Made by a program: the position numbers and the translations under genes
The notes under the pieces: model-generated
Told to the model about the DNA's origin: nothing
What the model saw: the letters and a program-made list of their open reading frames with translations, nothing else
Databases searched by the model: none
Shown here: in pieces, positions 8,144 through 15,730 of the stretch
How the letters are laid out: each line of letters starts with the position of its first letter
Position numbering within the stretch: position 1 is the first letter of the stretch
Source of the DNA: CAZJHX01 sp964545715
GTDB lineage: Bacteria > Myxococcota_A > UBA9042 > GCA-2863065
NCBI GenBank assembly: GCA_964545715.1
Contig: CAZJHX010000010.1
Coordinates: 55,420 to 119,419 of the forward strand
DNA: 64,000 nucleotides
Direction of reading: 5' to 3'

Positions 8144-8917
8144 CTACTCGCGGTCCAATTGGCCGGCGGTCTTCAGCACTTGCTTGATGTGCGTCTCCAG
8201 GCCGCTGCACTGGTTGTCACCGTCGTCCAGCAGCCAGACGTCGCCGTCCTGATCGATATCCCCGTCCGCAGCGCACGCCGACAGCGGCAGCGTCTTGAAC
8301 CACTGTGCGGGGGTGAGCGTGGTCAGAAGCTCGATCGCCTCCGCCCCTGAGATGGTCAGGCCGTCGGCGGCGTCAAAGCGGATGTCCTCGTTGAACTTCA
8401 ACGTCATACGAAAGCGCTGCGCCTGCCCGTCGTGGGGAAACGAGCCCTCGACCAACAACGTCGCGTCGTCCGGGAGCCCGGCCCCGGCCGCCTTGGTGGG
8501 CTCCAGGCGCACGTCCATGCGCTTGTAGTCGCCGTGGGGGACATAGCCGCCCACGAAGCCGGCCACGTCGTCCGAGAGCAGGTCTACGGTCCACGGGCCA
8601 TGGAAGCGGATCTTGTCGTCGGCGCACTCGGCGTCGCTGGCGCCGTTGGAGCTGTCGTCGACAGTGGCGGCTTGCGCGGCATTGCAGTCGCCGTCGTCCG
8701 GCAGCTGGAGCTCGACGTGTCGCACCCGGGCGATCGCTTTGTCGATGGTGAACGTGACTCCTGACGCGTCGTCTGCGCTCGGGGACTCGCCCGGTGACGC
8801 GGCCAGGGCCAGGCGCACGGTGACGGGGCTGATGCCGTCGATGGCTGAGTGGCCGGTCTCCGTACCAGCGCAACCTATTGATGACACAACGAAAACAACG
8901 GCGATGACACGGCTCAT
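8144..8917 (-). CDS. Lipoprotein, possibly DUF4382-like
   Basis: 257-aa predicted lipoprotein (MSRVIAVVFVVSSIGC, Cys16). The ATG at 8917 sits behind AAGGAGTT and overlaps the stop of the TIGR02147 gene by 4 bp, so this start is well supported and the two are probably translationally coupled. The body has strands such as FTIDKAIARVRHVEL, GPWTVDLL and GDYKRMDVRLEP that recall the DUF4382 beta-sandwich, and an Asp-rich tail segment (DGDIDQDGDVW) that may bind calcium. No enzyme motif. The pairing with a TIGR02147 regulator suggests the regulator controls it. Confidence 0.75.
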   Translation of the reverse strand: MSRVIAVVFVVSSIGCAGTETGHSAIDGISPVTVRLALAASPGESPSADDASGVTFTIDKAIARVRHVELQLPDDGDCNAAQAATVDDSSNGASDAECADDKIRFHGPWTVDLLSDDVAGFVGGYVPHGDYKRMDVRLEPTKAAGAGLPDDATLLVEGSFPHDGQAQRFRMTLKFNEDIRFDAADGLTISGAEAIELLTTLTPAQWFKTLPLSACAADGDIDQDGDVWLLDDGDNQCSGLETHIKQVLKTAGQLDRE

Positions 8918-9825
8918 TTGAACTCCTTGGTGACGGGAAAGATGGGGAGAATCAGGTGATAGATGCGCCGGGGCTCGGCGTCGTCCGACGCGCCAAAGTC
9001 CGCCAGCAGCTGTCTGCGCAAGACGCCCAGTCGCAGGACGACGTCGGCATACTCTTTGTCGGTCAGCGCCATCGTCAGGGCGCTGATGTTGCGCTCGGTG
9101 GACGGGATACGGTCGAGCGCCGTGGCGGCGTGCTCCAGCATGCGGCGATGAAAGTTGCGCACGGCCAGCGACATGGCGGCCGACCCGGTCGAGACGACGC
9201 GGTCCACCACGGTCACAAGCCCCGCGTCGTCGCGCCTGACCAGGCCCCGGCGCGCCAGCACGCGGACGGCCTTCTCGACGTGCCGCGCGCTGAGCGCCGG
9301 CATCAGCAGGTCCGCCAGGCGCGTTACAGCCGAGCCGGGCAGCGCGGAGGCGAGCTCGCGAATGACGACGGCGTACCACATCGCGTACATGTCGTATTGA
9401 TTGCGGTGCAGGTGGCCGGCGCGGCTGCGGGACCCGTACTCGCGCAGGCGCTCGAAGTGACGGTTGCGCTCGCGGTCCGTGTCAGCCTGGGTGAACAGGA
9501 CCAACGCCTCAAACGCGTCCCGCTCCGCGTCGGTCAGGCGCAGGCCGTCCCCAAAGCGCGCGATCGAGCCGGCCGAGATGTTGCGCTGACCATCTGTGAC
9601 CAGCTTGAGAAAGTTGGGTGACGAAAAACCCGCGCGGCGGGAGAACGCCCGAAACGAGAACCCACGCTCGGTGGCCTTGAGAAAGGCCGTCATGTCGCGC
9701 AGGTACTCGCGATGACTGACGTAGTCTCCGGGCCAGGGCCGCGTGTCTGTATTCTGCCGCTTGTCTGTATTCTGTGGTTGCCGACTCATGCCTGGATAAT
9801 CGGGCAGCAAGACGCCTCTATCCAT
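8914..9825 (-). CDS. TIGR02147-family regulatory protein
   Basis: 303 aa. The N-terminal signature of TIGR02147 is clear: YLRDMTAFLKA, FSFRAFSRRAGFSSPNFLKLV (an HTH-like segment), GQRNISAGSI, then the FEALVLFTQADTDRERN helix and a central YAMWYAVVIRELAS. The family is found in lineages rich in surface lipoproteins and is thought to act in DNA-binding regulation. The ATG at 9825 is used; an ATG at 9789 is an equally possible start, since relatives begin closer to the YLRD motif and neither site has a strong Shine-Dalgarno. It overlaps the downstream lipoprotein gene by 4 bp. Confidence 0.85.
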   Translation of the reverse strand: MDRGVLLPDYPGMSRQPQNTDKRQNTDTRPWPGDYVSHREYLRDMTAFLKATERGFSFRAFSRRAGFSSPNFLKLVTDGQRNISAGSIARFGDGLRLTDAERDAFEALVLFTQADTDRERNRHFERLREYGSRSRAGHLHRNQYDMYAMWYAVVIRELASALPGSAVTRLADLLMPALSARHVEKAVRVLARRGLVRRDDAGLVTVVDRVVSTGSAAMSLAVRNFHRRMLEHAATALDRIPSTERNISALTMALTDKEYADVVLRLGVLRRQLLADFGASDDAEPRRIYHLILPIFPVTKEFK

Positions 9826-9842
9826 CGGTCGGCTGTCATTAT

Positions 9843-9861
9843 CGTATTCTCAAAGAATACG
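9843..9861. promoter_or_regulatory. Inverted repeat upstream of the TIGR02147 gene
   Basis: CGTATTCT-CAA-AGAATACG is a perfect 8-bp inverted repeat 17 bp before the ATG at 9825. The half-site core TGTATTCT/CGTATTCT recurs twice inside the early coding region as 13-bp direct repeats (9744-9756 and 9762-9774). It is a candidate operator, perhaps for autoregulation. Confidence 0.5.
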
Positions 9862-9890
9862 CGTTGGGCGCGGCTCCTCCCGCAGCGGTC

Positions 9891-11414
9891 CTACTCGCGG
9901 GCGGTGTAGGCGGCCAGCGCCAGGAACATCGCAAGCGCCAGCATGTGCCCCGGAATGTCGGTGGGGCCGGGGGCCCGCGTGCAGCCGTTGTTCATCTGCA
10001 CGGTGTCGGACGGAATCGGAGGAGCGCCGCCGCCGCCCTGGCCGGCCATGTTGTCCCAGGCTCCTTCGGGCGCGCCGAACGGTCCGCCGCCGCCCGTGCC
10101 GGTCGGGTCTTCGCCGGCGGGCGGGGGATCACCGGACGGGTTGTCGTCGCCGGCTTGCGGCGGGTCCTGCGGCGGAGGCTCGCAAGCGTCCAGGCTCCAA
10201 ACGCCCTTGCAGCACCAGCCCGACTCCGCGACCACCGGGCCGCAGTCGCACGGACCCTTGATCTCTTCGGCGTCCGCGCAGGCGCAGGTGATGGCCCCCA
10301 CCTCCACCTCGACCTTGGCGTGGTTGTTGTCCTCAGCCACGTTGGGCCCGTTGATGTACCGCGTCTCCGTGACGCTCTGGATCGCGTCGACCACCGCCCA
10401 GGACGTATAGGCCGCGCCGGGCGTGTCCAGGCGAAAGTGCGGGACTGAGACGGTGTCGCCTGCCTTCAAGCCGTCCTCGACGAGCTTGCCGAAGTCACCC
10501 TCCTTGCCGAACGCGGGCGGCTCCACCGCATCGTAGAAGACATCCACGCGGAAGGGCGGGGCGTCCACGTCGCCGTCGTTTGTGACGTCCACGATGTAGG
10601 CCACGGTGTCGCAGTCGACGGTGGCTGACAGGTTGGAGACGCGCAGGTCGACGCCCATAACGTCGGCGTCAAACGCGGCTGCGATGGGGCCGGCGTCGTT
10701 GTTGTTGTCGTTGGACTCACCGACCACGTCGTAGCAGTCCAGCTTGAGCCAGCTGGTGTGTTGCCCGTCGGGCGGCCACGGCCACACGAACGTCAGCTCG
10801 ACCGAGTCACCCGCGGCCAGCTCCTCGAGAAGCGTCTGCTCGTAGGGGCTGGCGGTGAAGTCGTGGTTCCAACAGTCGGGGTTGGCTGCGGAGTCGTAGA
10901 ACATGTGCACGTCCACGTCGCTCGCCGGCTGGCTGCCCTGGTTAGCCACGGTCACGATGTAGCGCAGCTCGCCGTACGCCTGCTGCGTAATGAGCGACTT
11001 GATCACCAGATCCGGCTTGTCGCCGCCCAACGCCGGTGGGTACTGATAGGCCGCCGGGCCCGCCAGGTTGTTGCTGGTGTCGCTGTCGCCGATGCTGTTG
11101 CTGCGGTCGGCCCACGCCCAGGCCTGAAACGCGCCTTTGGGCAGCGGGCCGAACGTATACTGCCCCAGATAGCTGCCAAGTACAGGCAAAGCGGGCGCCG
11201 CAAACGTGTAGTCGCCCGGCTGGCCGGCGCCCGGCGCCGCGATGCTGTTGTGGTAGAGGTCGATGTTGAAGGCGGCCGAGGGCTCAGAGCCCTGATTGGC
11301 GACCTTCACGGACAAGGTGACCTCGCTGCCGTCGACCTGAGCCGGCAGCAATGTGATCGTGACGTCCGGTGCTCCCAACACCGCTATCGCCACCGTCCAC
11401 AGCGCGATGTTCAT
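9891..11414 (-). CDS. Secreted CARDB-repeat surface protein with C-terminal membrane tail
   Basis: 507-aa exported protein, start at ATG 11414 (GGAGCTCAA upstream) giving the signal MNIALWTVAIAVLGA; upstream in-frame starts lack a signal. Three CARDB-like Ig modules follow, each with a VANQGSxPxxxxxVxLFY-like strand, a GDSVxLxFxW-like segment and a DSxNxxxEsdeDNN-type end (about residues 15-140, 150-260, 265-390). Then a Cys cluster (CACADAEEIKGPCDCG...GWCCKG), a Pro/Gly-rich linker, and a C-terminal Cys followed by a hydrophobic segment (MLALAMFLALAAY) and a short charged end. This ending resembles MYXO-CTERM-type sorting signals but lacks a clear Arg-Arg tail. No catalytic motif. Confidence 0.82.
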   Translation of the reverse strand: MNIALWTVAIAVLGAPDVTITLLPAQVDGSEVTLSVKVANQGSEPSAAFNIDLYHNSIAAPGAGQPGDYTFAAPALPVLGSYLGQYTFGPLPKGAFQAWAWADRSNSIGDSDTSNNLAGPAAYQYPPALGGDKPDLVIKSLITQQAYGELRYIVTVANQGSQPASDVDVHMFYDSAANPDCWNHDFTASPYEQTLLEELAAGDSVELTFVWPWPPDGQHTSWLKLDCYDVVGESNDNNNDAGPIAAAFDADVMGVDLRVSNLSATVDCDTVAYIVDVTNDGDVDAPPFRVDVFYDAVEPPAFGKEGDFGKLVEDGLKAGDTVSVPHFRLDTPGAAYTSWAVVDAIQSVTETRYINGPNVAEDNNHAKVEVEVGAITCACADAEEIKGPCDCGPVVAESGWCCKGVWSLDACEPPPQDPPQAGDDNPSGDPPPAGEDPTGTGGGGPFGAPEGAWDNMAGQGGGGAPPIPSDTVQMNNGCTRAPGPTDIPGHMLALAMFLALAAYTARE

Positions 11415-11633
11415 TTGAGCTCCACTCCTCCCCTGCGTTCGATCCTCATGGGGTGCGTCGTCCCCGCCAAATGGCACACTTGTCCCCGGTCTGCGCACCC
11501 CGAAACCCCACCGGTGCGCGCGTCTGGGGCGCTGGTCTGAGAGCGTTACAACAGTCGTGCCAGCGCGACTTAGGCCTGGCGATGCTGGTAAAGTGCGCTG
11601 GGTTCACAACCTCGGACATACGCAGGAGTTGGG

Positions 11634-14600
11634 ATGCTGAACGCGTTGTTGCGACGCTTTCTCGTTGTTTTTTCGGCCACTTGTGCGCTGGCTTGCTCCA
11701 GCACGGACGGCCCCGGGCCGACCACCGGCCAGCAGGAGCCGGTCACGGACGCGAGCACCGCGGACGGCGTGACTGCGGACGTGTCCGCGGCGGACGTCGT
11801 GCTGGTGGACGGCTGCGCGGGTCAGCCCGACGGCGCGCCCTGCCAGGACGGGGACGCCTGCACTGTCGGCGACACCTGCCAGGCCGATGCGTGTGTGGGC
11901 GGCGAGGCCAATCCGTGTGACGCGGAGGGGCCGTGTCGTCTGGGCGTGTGCGACTCCGCCACCGGCTGCGCATACGAGGACGCGCCGGACGGTGACGCGT
12001 GCGAGGTGCCCTGCTTCGAGACCGCGAGCTGCTCGGCGGGGCAGTGCGCGACCGAGCCGGCGTCCGCGGTGGTCTGCGAGGCCCCCGACTCACCGTGTGT
12101 CGAGTCGATCGCGTGTGATCCGGCAACCGGCGAGTGCACGCTGCAAACCGTGCGGGACGAGGGCTTTGAGTGCGACACGGACAGCAACGTCTGCACCCTG
12201 GAGGCCTGCGACACCGAGGGCGTGTGCGCGCCGGCCGGCTACGAGACCTGCGAGACCGAGGGGGCGGCCGATCAGTGCGCTGCCTGGTCGTGTGTCGCGG
12301 CCAGCGGCTGTGTGAAGACGTTTTTGGCGGGCGCCGGCTGCGACGACGGCGACGCGTGCACCCAGGCCGATACCTGCACCGAGACGCCGGCGGGTGATCA
12401 GCTGTGCCTGGGTCAGGGGCTGCCCACCGACGACGGCAACGCGTGCACGGAGGACGTCTGCGCCGGGGGACAGGTCTCCAATACGCCGGTGGAGGGCGCG
12501 GCGTGTGACCAGGAAGCGTGCGCGGTGCCGGGCGTGTGCACGGCCCAGGGCGAGTGTGTCGCGGCGTCGATCTGCGACTGCGTGGACTGCAGCGACCAGG
12601 AGGGCACGTGCTTCCAGGCGACGTGCAACCCCGACACGGGCGCGTGCGATCTGCCTCAGCCCCAGGATTGGGCATGCGACGATGAGGACGCCGGCACCAG
12701 CGACGACGTGTGCGATGGCGCCGGTGAGTGCGCCGGCACGGCGATCGCCTGCGTGCCGGCCCAGTGTGAGGCGTCCAGCACGCCCGACGGCGCGGCCTGC
12801 GTCGTGGAGAACAAGGCGGCGGGTGTCGCGTGTGACGACGGGGATCCCAACACACACGTGGACGTGTGTGACGGCAAAGGCAGCTGCGCGGGCGCCACTT
12901 ACGAGTGCGTGCCGGGCACGTGTGAGGCGTCCAGCACGCCCAACGGGTCGGGCTGTGACGTGGCGTTTGCTTCGCAGGGAGCCGGCTGCGACGACGGTGA
13001 CTCGGGCACAAAGAGCGACAGCTGCGATGGTCTGGGCCAGTGTGCCGGCGAGGCGTACGCGTGCGCGGCGGGCCAGTGCGAGGCGGCCAGTACACCGGAC
13101 GGCGCGGGCTGCGTGCCGACCTGGATGGCAGCCGGCGTGGCATGTGACGACGGTGACGCAGCGACCAAAGTGGACGTGTGCGACGGCGTGGGCGGCTGTG
13201 GCGGCACCGAGTACGTCTGCACGCCGGGTGTGTGCGAGGCGTCCAGCGCGCCGAACGGCACGGATTGCACGCCGATCTTTGCCGCTCCGGGCACCGCCTG
13301 TGATGACGGGGTGTCGGGCACCAAGGGCGACGTGTGCAACGGCGCCGGCACGTGTGTGGGTACGCCTTACTCCTGCACGCCGGGGGTGTGTGAGGCGGCG
13401 GGCAAGCCCAACGGCGAGGGCTGCGACGTGCAGTACCTGGCGGCCGGCGTGGCGTGCGACGACGGCGACGTGAGCACCAAGGTCGACGTGTGTGACGGCA
13501 AGGGCGGCTGCGCGGGTGGTCCATACGCCTGCGTGCCGGGGTCGTGCGAGGCGGCCAGCACGCCGGATGGTCAGGGCTGCGTCGTGCAGTACTCGGCGGC
13601 CGGCGTGGGGTGCGACGATGGGGACCCCGGGACCAAGATCGACGTCTGCGACGGCACCGGCGGCTGCGCCGGGACTCCTTATTCGTGCACGCCGGCGCAG
13701 TGCGAGGCGTCCAGCAAACCGGACGGCGCCGGCTGTGCGGTGACGTACAAGCAGTCGGGCGCGCCGTGCGACGACCAGAACCCGGAGTCCAAGAGCGACA
13801 TCTGCGATGGTCAGGGAGCGTGCGGCGGCAAGGCTTATGAGTGCAACCCGAAGACGTGCGAGGCGTCCAGCACGCCCGACGGCGTGGGCTGTGTCGTCAC
13901 GTATGTGGCTGCAGGCGTCGCGTGTGACGACACCGTCGCCAACACCAAGGTCGATGTGTGCGACGGTCAAGGCGGCTGCGCGGGGACGCCGTACGCCTGC
14001 ACCCCCGGGCTGTGCCAGTCGGCCAGCTCACCCGACGGCACCGGCTGCACGCCGATCTACGACAGTGCGGGGACCGGGTGCGATGACGGCGCGGCCACCA
14101 CAAAAGACGACCAATGCGACGGCAGCGGGGGCTGCGCCGGCACGCCCTACACGTGCACGCCGGGCCAATGTGACGCGTCCAGCGTGCCGGACGGCAGCGG
14201 CTGTGTGGTGACGCCCAAGGTGGCCGGCGCCGGCTGCGACGACACGGCCGCCGCGACCAAGGGCGACCAGTGCAACGGTCAGGGGGGCTGCGCGGGGACG
14301 CCATACTCATGCACGCCGGGCCTGTGTGAGGCGTCCAGCACCCCGAACGGCGTGGGGTGCACCCCCGTCTTTTCGGCGCAGGGTACGTCGTGCGACGACG
14401 GTGTCGCCAGTACCAAGAGCGACGTCTGCGACGGCGGCGGCGGGTGCGCCGGCACCCCATACGGCTGCACGCCGGGCCAATGCGACGCGACCAGCACGCC
14501 CGACGGTAGCGGCTGTGTGACCACGCCCAAGGCGGCGGGCGCGACCTGTGACGACGGCGCCAACACGACAAAGAGCGATCAGTGCGACGGTCAGGGGGGC

Positions 14601-15641
14601 TGCGCAGGGACGCCGTACACGTGCACGCCGGGGACGTGTGAGGTGTCCAGCGCGCCCAATGGCGTGGGCTGCACCCCGGTCTTCGAGGCGCAGGGGGTCA
14701 CCTGCGACGACACGCTGGCCGGCACCAAGTCCGATGTGTGCGATGGCTTTGGCGTCTGCGCGGGCACGCCGTACTCGTGCTCGCCCGGGACATGCGAGGC
14801 GTCCAGCACGCCGAACGGCACCGACTGCACCGTGGTCTTCTCCCCGTCGGGCACGGCGTGCGACGACGGCAATGCCGGGACACAAGCAGACAAATGCGAC
14901 GGCGCGGGGGGCTGCGCGGGTGTGACAAACCCCTGCCAGGACGGGACGCCGGTGCCCACGGGCGGCTGCGCGTGGACGTCGGCCGGCAACGATACGTTTG
15001 TGGTGCCGGGCGGCGTCACCAGCATCAACGTCACCCTGATCGGCGGCGGGGGTGGCGGCGGTGACGGCTTCTACTACCCGGGTGGCGGCGGTGGCTCGGG
15101 CTTCTACAAAGTGAACCAGGCCCTGTCGGTCTCGCCCGGCCAGAGCATCTCCATCACCGTCGGTGGCGGGGGCAACGCGCAGGCTTCGGGTGGGGCGACC
15201 AGCTTCGGCTCGGTGTCGGCGTCGGGCGGCAACCCGGGCAAAAACCACAGCATCGGGCGCGGTCAGGCGTCGGCCAAAGGCGGCAACGGCGGCTCCGGTG
15301 GCGCAGCCGGCTACACGAACTCGTCGGACGGCGGCGGTCAGGGGTCGGGCATCAGCCTGGGCACGCTGGCCGGCGCGGGTGGCATCGGCTCGCCCGGGCA
15401 GAACAACCACGCGTTTACCGGCGTGGGCTTCGGCTCCGGCGGTGGAGGCGACGCCGGCACGTCCGGGTACAACAGCGGCTGCGCCGGCAAGGGCGGCACC
15501 AATGGCAGCAACGGCGGCACCACGGGCGGCTGCGGCGGCGGTGGCGGCGGCGCGGGCGGTCTGCTGATTCCGGGACTGTCATCGCCGGGCTCGCAGAAGG
15601 CGACTCAAGGTCGCAGCGGCGCCGTGTGGATCACTTTCTAA
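11634..15641 (+). CDS. Giant Cys-rich repeat lipoprotein with glycine-rich C-terminus
   Basis: 1335 aa. Lipoprotein signal (CALACSS, Cys21) after an AGGAG site. Residues ~60-370 are irregular Cys-rich modules with repeated CDDGDACT-type loops. Residues ~371-1097 are 14 tandem 52-aa repeats with six Cys each (separate entry). The last ~230 residues are glycine-rich: a short strand (NDTFVVPGGVTSINVTLI), then GGGGGGGDGFYYPGGGGGSG, LSVSPGQSISITVGGGG, and long Gly/Ser/Asn runs. Such domains in phage adhesins and in the ALK receptor form polyglycine-II sandwiches, so an adhesive role is plausible (inference). No enzyme domain. It stands alone, with a 219-bp spacer upstream shared with the CARDB gene; I see no clear promoter there. 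Confidence 0.85.
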   Translation: MLNALLRRFLVVFSATCALACSSTDGPGPTTGQQEPVTDASTADGVTADVSAADVVLVDGCAGQPDGAPCQDGDACTVGDTCQADACVGGEANPCDAEGPCRLGVCDSATGCAYEDAPDGDACEVPCFETASCSAGQCATEPASAVVCEAPDSPCVESIACDPATGECTLQTVRDEGFECDTDSNVCTLEACDTEGVCAPAGYETCETEGAADQCAAWSCVAASGCVKTFLAGAGCDDGDACTQADTCTETPAGDQLCLGQGLPTDDGNACTEDVCAGGQVSNTPVEGAACDQEACAVPGVCTAQGECVAASICDCVDCSDQEGTCFQATCNPDTGACDLPQPQDWACDDEDAGTSDDVCDGAGECAGTAIACVPAQCEASSTPDGAACVVENKAAGVACDDGDPNTHVDVCDGKGSCAGATYECVPGTCEASSTPNGSGCDVAFASQGAGCDDGDSGTKSDSCDGLGQCAGEAYACAAGQCEAASTPDGAGCVPTWMAAGVACDDGDAATKVDVCDGVGGCGGTEYVCTPGVCEASSAPNGTDCTPIFAAPGTACDDGVSGTKGDVCNGAGTCVGTPYSCTPGVCEAAGKPNGEGCDVQYLAAGVACDDGDVSTKVDVCDGKGGCAGGPYACVPGSCEAASTPDGQGCVVQYSAAGVGCDDGDPGTKIDVCDGTGGCAGTPYSCTPAQCEASSKPDGAGCAVTYKQSGAPCDDQNPESKSDICDGQGACGGKAYECNPKTCEASSTPDGVGCVVTYVAAGVACDDTVANTKVDVCDGQGGCAGTPYACTPGLCQSASSPDGTGCTPIYDSAGTGCDDGAATTKDDQCDGSGGCAGTPYTCTPGQCDASSVPDGSGCVVTPKVAGAGCDDTAAATKGDQCNGQGGCAGTPYSCTPGLCEASSTPNGVGCTPVFSAQGTSCDDGVASTKSDVCDGGGGCAGTPYGCTPGQCDATSTPDGSGCVTTPKAAGATCDDGANTTKSDQCDGQGGCAGTPYTCTPGTCEVSSAPNGVGCTPVFEAQGVTCDDTLAGTKSDVCDGFGVCAGTPYSCSPGTCEASSTPNGTDCTVVFSPSGTACDDGNAGTQADKCDGAGGCAGVTNPCQDGTPVPTGGCAWTSAGNDTFVVPGGVTSINVTLIGGGGGGGDGFYYPGGGGGSGFYKVNQALSVSPGQSISITVGGGGNAQASGGATSFGSVSASGGNPGKNHSIGRGQASAKGGNGGSGGAAGYTNSSDGGGQGSGISLGTLAGAGGIGSPGQNNHAFTGVGFGSGGGGDAGTSGYNSGCAGKGGTNGSNGGTTGGCGGGGGGAGGLLIPGLSSPGSQKATQGRSGAVWITF
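12744..14925 (+). repeat. 14 tandem 156-bp (52-aa) six-Cys repeats
   Basis: Consensus runs Y-x-C-T-P-G-x-C-E-A-S-S-x-P-x-G, then GC, x-A-G-x-x-CDDG, TKxDVCDGxGGCAGTP. Cys positions 3, 8, 19, 30, 42 and 48 are kept in all units, which suggests three disulfides per unit. Units 9 to 13 alternate between two subtypes (PNGVGCTPVF...DVCDG and PDGSGCVxTPK...DQCxG), showing that a two-unit block was copied. Confidence 0.9.
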
Positions 15642-15702
15642 CCGCGACATTCGTCACGTGACATTTGCCATCTTCTGGGTGTAACTGCTTGTAATTACAG
15701 CA

Positions 15703-15718
15703 TGGCACGCAGGTTGCT
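15703..15718 (+). promoter_or_regulatory. Sigma-54 (-24/-12) promoter
   Basis: TGGCACGCAGGTTGCT matches the sigma54 consensus TGGCACG-N4-TTGCW at every conserved position, with the required GG-N10-GC spacing. Transcription would begin about 12 bp after the -12 GC, near 15729. That is almost on the ATG at 15731, so either the mRNA is nearly leaderless or translation starts further in (for example GTG at 15824). An AT-rich palindrome GTAATTAC at 15691-15698 lies just upstream. Confidence 0.75.
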
Positions 15719-15730
15719 CATGTCCGGCGC

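Noticed and set aside
12744..14925. CRISPR-like regular array (156-bp period)
   Set aside because: The whole period is coding, with no unique spacers; the repeats are protein modules.
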